NCBI GenBank assembly: GCA_009724975.1
Contig: SRXB01000152.1
Span: 1 to 5,437, forward strand
Direction of reading: 5' to 3'
DNA length: 5,437 nucleotides
DNA from: a bacterium
Lineage (GTDB): Bacteria; Desulfobacterota; Deferrisomatia; Deferrisomatales; BM512
Of the stretch, positions 1 to 5,437 are shown in pieces; the first letter of the stretch is position 1, and each line of letters opens with the position of its first letter. Under the pieces are notes generated by a model, which was not told the DNA's origin, did not search any database, and was given only the letters and a program-made list of their open reading frames with translations. The translations under genes and the position numbers were made by a program.

Positions 1-1487
1 AGGATTACCGGCGAGGGGTTGCCGTAGCCGAAGGGGTCGAGCCTTTCAAGTTCCGCCAAAAGGGGGAGGGTCATCTCGGAAACGGCGGCGAAGGTGTCGG
101 CGGTTAACGAGGGGGCGAGGTCCTTTTCGGTTATGCGTTTTTTCACCGCCTGTTCGAACCGCTCGCGGAATTTGGGGATGTTTCGGCGTTCAAGTGTGAT
201 TCCGGCGGCCCCCTTGTGGCCCCCGAAGGCGATGAGGAGGTCGGCGCAGTCCCCAAGAGTCTCGTGTATGTCCAGCCCGCCCATGCTCCTGGCCGAGCCT
301 TTGCATATCTCTTCCCTGGAGGCTATAACCACCGAGGGCCTGCCGAACTTGTCCACCAGGCGGGAGGCCACTATCCCAACGACTCCGGCGTGGTAGGACT
401 CCCCCTCCACAACCAGCGAAAGTCGCCCCGCGCTCCAGCCGTTTTGCCGTATGACCTCCTTGGCGTTTATGAAGGAGGCCATCTCTTCTGCCCTGCGCTC
501 GTCATTGAGCATGCTAAGTTGCCTCGCCAGAGGCATGGCCTCTGTCACGCTGTCGGCCAAAAGAAGGTCCAGCGCCGCCACGGGGCTCTCCATCCTCCCC
601 GCCGCGTTTATCCTTGGCGCAAGCTGGTAGGCCAGGTGACCGGCGCGGTATTGGCTGCTGAGCATGGCGGTTTCGGCGAGCGCGAAGATGCCCGGGCGGG
701 GGTTTTTGTTCATCACCCCTATTCCCGCACGCACTAAAATGCGGTTGACCTCCACCAGGGGGACGAGGTCGGCTATGGTGCCGAGGGCGACGAGGTCAAG
801 GTATTCCTTTATGTCTGGTTCGGGGCGCTCGGCGCTGAACCAGCCCCGCTCCTTGAGGGTTTTTCTCACAGCCGCGCAGAGGTTCCACGCCACCCCGACC
901 CCCGCGAGCATCTTGTCGGGGTAGGAAGACCCCTCTATTTTGGGGTTTACCACCGCTTCGGCCTCGGGGAGCTGGGACGCGGGGGTATGGTGGTCGGTTA
1001 TGACCAGCGGCAGGCCAAGTTCCCTCGCGAGGCGCGCCTCGGCAAGGGAGGCGATGCCGCAGTCGGCGGTTACGACAAGTCCGCCGCCCTCCTCTTTTAT
1101 CTCGCGGAGTATCTCGGCGTTCAGCCCGTAGCCGTCGCGGTCCCTGCGGGGCAGGCGCGCGCGCCATTTAGCTCCAACGGCTCCGAAAAAGAGCGCCAGA
1201 AGCGCGGCTGAGGTGACGCCGTCGGCGTCGAAATCGGTGTAGATCCAGATGGGTTCGCCACCGGCCACGCCGTCGGCGATGCGGTTTGCCGCTTTCCCCA
1301 TGTCGTGGATGAGGAAGGGGTCGGGGAGGTCGGAGAGCTTTGCCGAGAGGAAGTTTCCGGCGGCTTCGGGGCCGTCAAAGCCCCTTGCCGCGAATATCCG
1401 CCCCAAAACAGGCGAAACCCCGAGGCCGCGCGAAATTTTATCGGCGGCGTCGGGGTTTTGGGGTGTCGTTCGCCAGATTTTGTTCAA
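1..1487 (-). CDS. recJ: Single-stranded-DNA-specific 5'-3' exonuclease RecJ (3' end beyond window)
   Basis: RecJ degrades single-stranded DNA 5' to 3' in the cytoplasm, in recombinational, mismatch and base-excision repair. The 495 visible residues run without a frame break. The N-terminus (KIW.., then LGVSP, PEAAGNFL, DPFLIHDM) matches the usual RecJ lead-in, so the TTG at 1487 is the start; only one codon separates it from the in-frame secF stop. DHH-domain motifs are DFDADG (residues 85-90), DCG (142-144), DHH (165-167) and GTIAD (236-240), whose acidic and His residues bind the metal ions. PRINAAGRM (291-299) follows. The DHHA1 part shows YHAGVVGIVASR (365-376), SARS (398-401) and FGGHKGAAG (421-429). 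LDPFGYGNP (483-491) opens the OB-fold region. Family length is about 560-580 residues, so roughly 70-80 are lost at the window edge. Motif I is usually DYDVDG; the metal-binding Asp residues are kept. No Shine-Dalgarno sequence is seen, so expression probably depends on secF translation. Confidence 0.96.
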   Translation of the reverse strand, partial: MNKIWRTTPQNPDAADKISRGLGVSPVLGRIFAARGFDGPEAAGNFLSAKLSDLPDPFLIHDMGKAANRIADGVAGGEPIWIYTDFDADGVTSAALLALFFGAVGAKWRARLPRRDRDGYGLNAEILREIKEEGGGLVVTADCGIASLAEARLARELGLPLVITDHHTPASQLPEAEAVVNPKIEGSSYPDKMLAGVGVAWNLCAAVRKTLKERGWFSAERPEPDIKEYLDLVALGTIADLVPLVEVNRILVRAGIGVMNKNPRPGIFALAETAMLSSQYRAGHLAYQLAPRINAAGRMESPVAALDLLLADSVTEAMPLARQLSMLNDERRAEEMASFINAKEVIRQNGWSAGRLSLVVEGESYHAGVVGIVASRLVDKFGRPSVVIASREEICKGSARSMGGLDIHETLGDCADLLIAFGGHKGAAGITLERRNIPKFRERFEQAVKKRITEKDLAPSLTADTFAAVSEMTLPLLAELERLDPFGYGNPSPVI

Positions 1488-1490
1488 CGG

Positions 1491-2414
1491 TTAGAATTTG
1501 GAGACGTCGCGTCCCCTCCAGCGGTTCTGGACGTACAAAACCACGGGGCTTGCGATGTAGACGGTTGAGTAGGTGCCCGCGATTGAGCCGATGAGAAGGG
1601 CCAGCGAGAAGTCGTGGATGACGGGGCCGCCGAAGAAGAAGAGCGCCAGCACCGAGAGGAAGACGGTGGCCGCCGTAAGTATCGTGCGCCCCAGGGTCTC
1701 GTTGATGCTGATGTTAAAGTATTCCTCTATGGTATAGCGGGTTCCGAACTTCTTTATGTTTTCCCTAACGCGGTCGAAGATGACGACGGTGTCGTTGATG
1801 GAGTAGCCGATGATGGTTAGTAGGGCGGCTATTATCTGGATGTCGAACTGCTTGTCGAGAAAGGAGAAGAAGGCGACGGTGACGGAGACGTCGTGTATGA
1901 GCGCCACTATCGCGCCTATGCCCCAGTGAAGCTCGAAGCGCCACCAGACGTAGGCCAAGATGGCCAGCCATGAGACGATTATCGCGATGAGGGCCTTTTG
2001 CCTCATTTCGGCGCCCGCGCGCGGACCAACCATCTGTGCCTGGCTTAAGGAGACGTTATCTTTGCCGAAGGCTTTGCCGAGGGTTTCGCCCATCAGCTTT
2101 TCGACGCCTTCAAGGTCGTTGGTGACGTTTTCGAGCTGGATTATGAATTCGCCCTTGCCGCCAAGCGTCTCCTGGATTATCGGGGTTCCTTCCACGGAGC
2201 CTTCCAGGGCGCTTCTTATCTGGTCGGCGTTGGCGGGGGTCTTGAAGGCGACCTGAATCATCGTGCCGCCGGCGAAGTCTATGCCGTAACGCACTCCGCC
2301 CTTTGCCACGATGCTTGCGATGCCCGCTAGTATTATTATCAGACTTATGGCGATGGCGATTTTCTGCTTGCCGATGAAGTCTATCTTTGTTCCGGGGGGG
2401 ATGAGTTCCATCAT
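1491..2414 (-). CDS. secF: Protein translocase subunit SecF
   Basis: SecF is the inner-membrane partner of SecD. The pair uses proton flow to promote late steps of SecYEG protein export. The 307 residues show the full family plan: a short cytoplasmic lead, TM1 (about 18-38), the YGIDFAGGT motif (43-51), a periplasmic P4 domain to about 138 ending in MVGPRAG (128-134), then five more membrane segments at about 141-158, 165-185, 192-212, 243-261 and 267-294. The signature GYSINDTVVIFDRVREN (203-219) carries conserved Asp residues of the RND-like membrane core. NETLGRTI (238-245) and GTYSTVYIASP (280-290) are also typical. Length is normal. Two ATG codons stand in tandem (2414 and 2411), and either could be used. 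The gene starts 15 bases after the secD stop; its weak AAGGCGGG ribosome site is shared with a hairpin over that stop. It stands alone rather than being fused to SecD. Confidence 0.97.
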   Translation of the reverse strand: MMELIPPGTKIDFIGKQKIAIAISLIIILAGIASIVAKGGVRYGIDFAGGTMIQVAFKTPANADQIRSALEGSVEGTPIIQETLGGKGEFIIQLENVTNDLEGVEKLMGETLGKAFGKDNVSLSQAQMVGPRAGAEMRQKALIAIIVSWLAILAYVWWRFELHWGIGAIVALIHDVSVTVAFFSFLDKQFDIQIIAALLTIIGYSINDTVVIFDRVRENIKKFGTRYTIEEYFNISINETLGRTILTAATVFLSVLALFFFGGPVIHDFSLALLIGSIAGTYSTVYIASPVVLYVQNRWRGRDVSKF

Positions 2415-2423
2415 TTTCGTAAT

Positions 2424-2444
2424 CCCGCCTTATATGCTAAGGCG
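2424..2444 (-). promoter_or_regulatory. Hairpin over secD stop and secF ribosome binding site
   Basis: On the minus strand CGCCUUA (2444-2438) and UAAGGCG (2432-2426) form a perfect 7-bp stem with loop GCAUA. The 3' arm contains the secD stop codon UAA and most of the AAGGCGGG that serves as the secF ribosome site (GGGA is eight bases before the ATG at 2414). A ribosome finishing secD would open the stem, the usual arrangement for translational coupling that keeps SecD and SecF output matched. The function is inferred. Confidence 0.5.
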
Positions 2445-4259
2445 CTTTACCGTGCGCTTTGAGAGGTACCATTCGTACATCCCGCGGGTAAAGACGATAG
2501 CGGTGAATATGCTTGTTACCATGCCGATGGAGAGGGTGACGGCAAAGCCCTTTACCGGGCCGGAGCCCATGAAGTAAAGGACCACCGCCGCCATGAGGGT
2601 GGTCAGGTTCGCGTCGACGATGGTGGCGAAGGCCTTGTCGTAGCCGCTCTCTATGGCGTTGAGGACCGATTTGCCGAGCCGCAGCTCTTCTCGTATTCGC
2701 TCAAGGATTAGCACGTTGGCGTCGACCGCCATGCCCATGGTGAGGGCGAGGCCCGCGATGCCGGGAAGGGTGAGAGTGGCGCCCACGGCGGCGAGCAGGC
2801 CCAGCATTATGATGAGGTTGGTGACCATCGCCATGTTTGCGAGGACGCCGGACCATTTGTAGTAGATGCTCATGAAGAGGATGACCAGCGCGAGGCTCAT
2901 CATCGAGGCCATCTTGCCCTTGGCTATGGAGTCGGCGCCGAGCGAAGCCCCCACCTCTATCTCCTGAAGGACCTCCACGGGGGCGGGGAGGGAGCCGGAG
3001 CGAAGGGCGATGGCGAGGTCGCGGGCCTCGTCGCGGGTGAAGGTGCCGCTGATGGAGGCGCGTCCGCCCGGAATAGCCTCGCGGATGACGGGGGCCGACT
3101 GGACAACGCCGTCGAGGATGATGGCGAGGCGCTTGCCGACGTTCTGGCCGGTCACTTCCGCGAAGACCTCCTCGCCGGTCTTGTCGAACTCCATGAGTAC
3201 GTAGTATTCGGCCCTGTTCTGGTCGACCGACATCTGCGCGTTGCGTACAACCTCGCCGGTCATTATCACGCGGCGCTGGACCAGATAGGCGGGGGCAGTC
3301 CCTATTTCGTTGCCGGTGCGGGGGTCTATCTTCTTCTTGCCGTAAAGGACCTCGTCACCCATCGGCACGCCACCGGCGAGGGCCGATTCCGCAGTCACCG
3401 AGTCGTCGAGGAGGCGGAACTGGAGCTGGGCGGTTTGGCCTATGAGCTTTTTGGCGCGCTTGGAGGTGGCGAGGGCGAAGAGGACCTTCACCTTGCCGTC
3501 CGCCATCACTTCGCGTTTTTCCTTCACCAGGCCGACGAACCTGCCCGTGGCGTCGGCCACTATGGCGTCAGCCGAAGTTTCGCCGGGGAAGAGCACCTCA
3601 ATGTCGGTTCCTCCGGCGGTGACCGTTCCGGCGAGGCCGCCTTCGGCGAGCTTGTCGCGAAGCCAGTTGGAAACGGTGTCGGCGGAGAGGGTGCCGAGGC
3701 CCGGGAGCTGGATCAGTATCCTGCCGTCGCCTCGGGAGACGATGAGGGGCTCCGCGACGCCGAACTGGTCGATGCGGTTGCGTATCGTCTCCATGCCCTG
3801 GTCTATGGCGTACTGCTCAATCGCCTTTTTCTCGTCGTCGATGTAGCTTAAGACGAACTTCTCGTCCTCGCCCTCGGTGGTCCTCGCGTCAACCTTCAGG
3901 CCGACGAACTTCTTTTCCAGAAGCTCCGCCACCTTCTGGCCGCCGCCCTCGCCGCGCACGGCAAGGACTATTCCATCGGGCTTAGTGTCGATGGAGCGCA
4001 CCCGGACGCGCTCTTCGCGAAGCTGCTTTGAAAGCTCTTCGCCCACGCGCATGAGCGAGTTTTCCACCGCTTTTTCGGTCTGTACTTTCAGCTCAAGATG
4101 GAGGCCGCCCTGAAGGTCGAGGCCTTTTGCTATTCGCTTTTGGGGCATGAAGGACGGGGGCGTAACGCCGTCGGGAAGGAGGCTCGGAAGCAAAAAGAGC
4201 ACACCCAGCAGGGTTGCGGCCCCTATCGAGCCAAGACGCCATTTCCAGCCTTGGGACAT
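2430..4259 (-). CDS. secD: Protein translocase subunit SecD, with enlarged P1 domain
   Basis: SecD is the large subunit of the proton-driven SecDF complex; its periplasmic domain is thought to grip emerging substrates. TM1 lies at about 8-26. The P1 domain starts with KGLDLQGGLHLELKV (45-59), includes IRNRIDQFGVAEP (159-171) and RILIQLPG (180-187), and resumes at KKLIGQTAQLQFRL (270-283). LAIILDGVVQSAPVI (378-392) and SGSLPAPVEV (421-430) lead into five C-terminal membrane segments at about 448-466, 472-494, 499-518, 544-564 and 571-593. GMAVDANVLILERIREEL (509-526) holds the conserved core Asp513; DANLTTL (549-555) is also typical. At 609 residues it is longer than many bacterial SecD proteins. 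Most of the excess is a stretch of about 75 residues (190-265) between two blocks that are nearly adjacent in E. coli SecD. The ATG at 4259 has a strong Shine-Dalgarno sequence and places TM1 correctly. The frame is intact throughout. Confidence 0.97.
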   Translation of the reverse strand: MSQGWKWRLGSIGAATLLGVLFLLPSLLPDGVTPPSFMPQKRIAKGLDLQGGLHLELKVQTEKAVENSLMRVGEELSKQLREERVRVRSIDTKPDGIVLAVRGEGGGQKVAELLEKKFVGLKVDARTTEGEDEKFVLSYIDDEKKAIEQYAIDQGMETIRNRIDQFGVAEPLIVSRGDGRILIQLPGLGTLSADTVSNWLRDKLAEGGLAGTVTAGGTDIEVLFPGETSADAIVADATGRFVGLVKEKREVMADGKVKVLFALATSKRAKKLIGQTAQLQFRLLDDSVTAESALAGGVPMGDEVLYGKKKIDPRTGNEIGTAPAYLVQRRVIMTGEVVRNAQMSVDQNRAEYYVLMEFDKTGEEVFAEVTGQNVGKRLAIILDGVVQSAPVIREAIPGGRASISGTFTRDEARDLAIALRSGSLPAPVEVLQEIEVGASLGADSIAKGKMASMMSLALVILFMSIYYKWSGVLANMAMVTNLIIMLGLLAAVGATLTLPGIAGLALTMGMAVDANVLILERIREELRLGKSVLNAIESGYDKAFATIVDANLTTLMAAVVLYFMGSGPVKGFAVTLSIGMVTSIFTAIVFTRGMYEWYLSKRTVKRLSI

Positions 4260-4264
4260 ATCTT

Positions 4265-4275
4265 CTCCTCTCCTT
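4265..4275 (-). promoter_or_regulatory. Ribosome binding site of secD
   Basis: On the minus strand AAGGAGAGGAG ends five bases before the secD ATG at 4259. It contains two overlapping Shine-Dalgarno cores (AAGGAG and AGGAG). The nearer one has good spacing; the farther one can pair with an upstream CUCCUU. Confidence 0.82.
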
Positions 4276-4325
4276 TGGAACGCGCCGGAAAAACGCCGGC
4301 TTAAGGGCGGGGCGCGAAGGAGGAA
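4266..4325 (-). promoter_or_regulatory. Possible secD leader stem masking the ribosome binding site
   Basis: The 82-base yajC-secD gap can fold so that CUCCUU (4322-4317) pairs with the secD AAGGAG (4275-4270). Directly inside, CGCGCC (4316-4311) pairs with GGCGCG (4286-4281), leaving a five-base bulge at 4280-4276. Three further pairs form outside across a bulged A at 4269. The loop is 24 bases. A competing small hairpin pairs GCCGG (4300-4296) with CCGGC (4288-4284). The pairing is read directly from the sequence; a regulatory role for secD translation is inference. Confidence 0.4.
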
Positions 4326-4341
4326 TTTAAATTACTTCGGA

Positions 4342-4686
4342 CTATTCCTTTACGGGAGAGTTGCTGTTGATGGAGGCGATGGCGTCCCTGCGGACGCGTA
4401 TCTTCACATCCTTGGCGATCTCCACGGAAATTTCGTCGTCCTTCACCTCGGTTACGCGACCAATGAGGCCGCCGCTGGTGACAACCTCGTCGCCGCGCTT
4501 GACCGAGTCGAGCATCGCCTTGTGCTCCTTCATGCGCTTTTGCTGGGGACGGATGAGCATGAAGTAGAAGATGACGAAGATGAGGATTAGGGGGATGAAC
4601 TGCATGATGGGGTTGGGGGCCTCGGCGCCAGCCTGGGCGGGAGCGCCGCCCATTGCGTGCGCGGTGTCGACCAGAAAAGAAAACAT
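4342..4686 (-). CDS. yajC: Sec translocon accessory protein YajC
   Basis: YajC is a small single-span inner-membrane protein that co-purifies with SecDF and is not essential in E. coli. With the start at 4686 it has 114 residues. The N-terminus contains the typical AHAMGG stretch (9-14), then an Ala/Gly/Pro-rich linker, one membrane segment at about 29-45, the hallmark RPQQKRMKEH (46-55), GDEVVTSGG (65-73), and a small cytoplasmic beta-rich tail (IGRVTEVKDDEISVEI, 75-90). The start at 4686 is preferred over the ATG nine codons upstream at 4713. It has AAGGAGG seven bases before it, and YajC proteins usually begin just ahead of the A-x-AMG stretch, whereas the 4713 ATG has no ribosome site. 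The gene sits 42 bases after tgt and 82 bases before secD, the common order in Gram-negative bacteria. Confidence 0.95.
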   Translation of the reverse strand: MFSFLVDTAHAMGGAPAQAGAEAPNPIMQFIPLILIFVIFYFMLIRPQQKRMKEHKAMLDSVKRGDEVVTSGGLIGRVTEVKDDEISVEIAKDVKIRVRRDAIASINSNSPVKE

Positions 4687-4693
4687 CAAATTT

Positions 4694-4700
4694 CCTCCTT
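4694..4700 (-). promoter_or_regulatory. Ribosome binding site of yajC
   Basis: On the minus strand AAGGAGG stands seven bases before the ATG at 4686. It is a full match to the anti-Shine-Dalgarno core, and it decides the yajC start against the upstream in-frame ATG at 4713. Confidence 0.88.
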
Positions 4701-4719
4701 CAAGGAATGTCATGAGCCC

Positions 4720-4747
4720 AAAAAAATTTTACGACCCTTCGGGGCCG
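4720..4747 (-). terminator. Weak terminator-like hairpin at the end of tgt
   Basis: On the minus strand CGGCCC (4747-4742) and GGGUCG (4737-4732) form a 6-bp stem with one G-U pair and a CGAA loop. UAAAA and then seven U (4726-4720) follow. The stem lies in the last tgt codons and the stop. The five-base spacer before the U tract makes a strong intrinsic terminator unlikely; partial attenuation between tgt and yajC is possible. Only 33 bases separate the U tract from the yajC start, and I see no promoter in them. Confidence 0.3.
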
Positions 4748-5437
4748 CTTCTAAATTCCCGCTTGAAAGCGCCGTACCGGCCCTCTTCAATGGCCTGGCG
4801 TATGCGCCTTGTAAGGTTTTGGTAATAATACAGGTTGTGCAACGTTATTAGGCGGGAGGCCAGTATCTCGCCCGACATGAAAAGATGCCTTATGTATGCG
4901 CGGGAAAAATTCCGGCAGGCGTAGCACTCGCACCCCTCGTCGGCAGGCGCGTCATCCCGCTTGAATCGCGCCGTTTTTATAGCAATTTTGCCTTTGGAAG
5001 TAAAGAATAATCCGTTTCTGGCGTTGCGCGTGGGAAGGACGCAGTCGAACATGTCGACACCGCGCGAAACCGCCTCCACGATGTCCGAGGGAGTGCCCAC
5101 CCCCATCAGGTATCGGGGCTTCTCCGTCGGCATGAAAGGGGTTGTCGCGTCGAGGGTTTTGAGCATCAGTTCCTGGCCCTCGCCAACCGAAAGGCCCCCT
5201 ATGGCCAGTCCGTCGAACCCCATCGCGGAAAGTTCCCGCACCGCCCGCTGGCGAAGATCCGGCTCCATCCCCCCCTGGACTATCCCGAAAAGGGCCAGCT
5301 CGGGCCGCTTTCTTGCCTCCAGCGACCTTTTTGCCCACCGGTTAGTGAGGGCGAGGGATTTTTCGAGGTAATCGCGCGCGGAGGGGTGCGGCGGGCACTC
5401 GTCCAGCACCATCATCACGTCCGATCCGAGCGCCTCC
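4729..5437 (-). CDS. tgt: Queuine/preQ1 tRNA-guanine transglycosylase (5' end beyond window)
   Basis: Bacterial Tgt exchanges guanine-34 in the anticodon of GUN tRNAs (Asp, Asn, His, Tyr) for preQ1, a step of queuosine synthesis. The window holds 235 complete codons; the family is about 370-380 residues, so roughly 140 N-terminal residues, including the general-base Asp loop, lie to the right. Numbering from the first complete codon, the substrate-pocket residues are visible in LDEC (11-14), FGIVQGG (50-56), AIGGLSVGE (78-86) and YLMGVG (109-114). The catalytic nucleophile is Asp131 in DMFDCVLPTRNARNG. The zinc site is Cys169, Cys171, Cys174 and His200, with the family's exact CxCxxC and 26-residue spacing to His. 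The C-terminus is complete, ending in TAA. ATG codons at 5418 and 5415 are internal, because homology (EALGSDV) continues to the edge. Its pathway partner queA is often next to it and may lie just outside. Confidence 0.97.
   Translation of the reverse strand, partial: EALGSDVMMVLDECPPHPSARDYLEKSLALTNRWAKRSLEARKRPELALFGIVQGGMEPDLRQRAVRELSAMGFDGLAIGGLSVGEGQELMLKTLDATTPFMPTEKPRYLMGVGTPSDIVEAVSRGVDMFDCVLPTRNARNGLFFTSKGKIAIKTARFKRDDAPADEGCECYACRNFSRAYIRHLFMSGEILASRLITLHNLYYYQNLTRRIRQAIEEGRYGAFKREFRSGPEGS

Noticed and set aside
216..737. 173-codon open frame on the plus strand, opposite recJ
   Set aside because: It is antisense to a clearly coding RecJ region with GC-biased third positions. It lacks a recognisable domain and its product is a low-complexity shadow.
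796..1167. Minus-strand open frame of 123 codons inside recJ
   Set aside because: It is an Arg/Pro/Gly-rich out-of-frame reading of recJ, typical of GC-rich shadows.
3435..3851. Two overlapping plus-strand open frames (138 and 134 codons) opposite secD
   Set aside because: Both mirror the SecD P1 coding sequence in other frames. They overlap each other and show no ribosome site or family resemblance.
4147..4590. Plus-strand open frame of 147 codons spanning secD start, the gap and yajC
   Set aside because: It crosses two recognised genes and their ribosome sites on the other strand, and its product has no recognisable features.
4693..4708. Small inverted repeat (UCCU..AGGA) at the yajC ribosome binding site
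   Set aside because: The stem is only four bases with a three-base loop, which is easily expected by chance next to a purine-rich Shine-Dalgarno sequence.
4825..4842. Minus-strand TTGCAC and TATTAT resembling promoter boxes within tgt
   Set aside because: The boxes are only six bases apart instead of about 17, and the AT-rich stretch is explained by codons for Tyr-Tyr-Tyr in the conserved Tgt C-terminus.
4961..5371. Plus-strand open frame of 136 codons, and a minus-strand 128-codon frame at 4952-5338, over tgt
   Set aside because: Both are alternative readings of the region encoding the Tgt catalytic and zinc-binding motifs; neither has support of its own.
1..5437. Search for a CRISPR array, insertion sequence, tRNA, toxin-antitoxin pair or other accessory system
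   Set aside because: The window is filled by five colinear core genes of uniform composition with gaps of at most 82 bases; no repeats, transposase or RNA gene were seen.

Overview
The window is an ordinary-looking bacterial housekeeping locus. All recognisable genes lie on the minus strand and read right to left: tgt (5' end cut by the right edge), yajC, secD, secF, recJ (3' end cut by the left edge). Coding covers nearly everything; the gaps are 42, 82, 15 and 3 bases, and no gene-free stretch approaches 300 bases. The DNA is GC-rich with strongly GC-biased third codon positions. The tgt-yajC-secD-secF core is widespread in Gram-negative bacteria. Having recJ directly after secF, with SecD and SecF as separate proteins, suggests a deltaproteobacterial (Desulfobacterota/Geobacter- or Myxococcota-like) genome. 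That assignment is inference from gene order and protein style, not a species call.

Right part (4729-5437): the C-terminal two thirds of queuine/preQ1 tRNA-guanine transglycosylase, with the catalytic Asp and the Cys3-His zinc site intact. Middle (1491-4686): YajC, SecD and SecF, which together form the SecDF-YajC accessory complex of the Sec translocon. This complex uses the proton gradient to help pull secreted proteins across the inner membrane. Left part (1-1487): RecJ, the 5'-to-3' single-stranded-DNA exonuclease of recombination and mismatch/base-excision repair, with all visible DHH and DHHA1 motifs present.

The genes look like one transcription unit with tight, partly coupled translation. 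yajC has a textbook ribosome binding site. The secD site can pair with a CCUCCUU-like element in the yajC-secD gap. The secF site lies in a perfect 7-bp hairpin made with the last codons of secD. recJ must start at a TTG three bases after the secF stop and has no nearby Shine-Dalgarno sequence. A weak terminator-like hairpin overlaps the end of tgt and could partly separate tgt from the sec genes.

I see no mobile element, CRISPR array, RNA gene or clearly new system. The items most worth a second look are a roughly 75-residue insertion in the periplasmic P1 domain of SecD, which resembles a repeat of an earlier part of the same domain, and the two structures that could mask the secD and secF ribosome binding sites.
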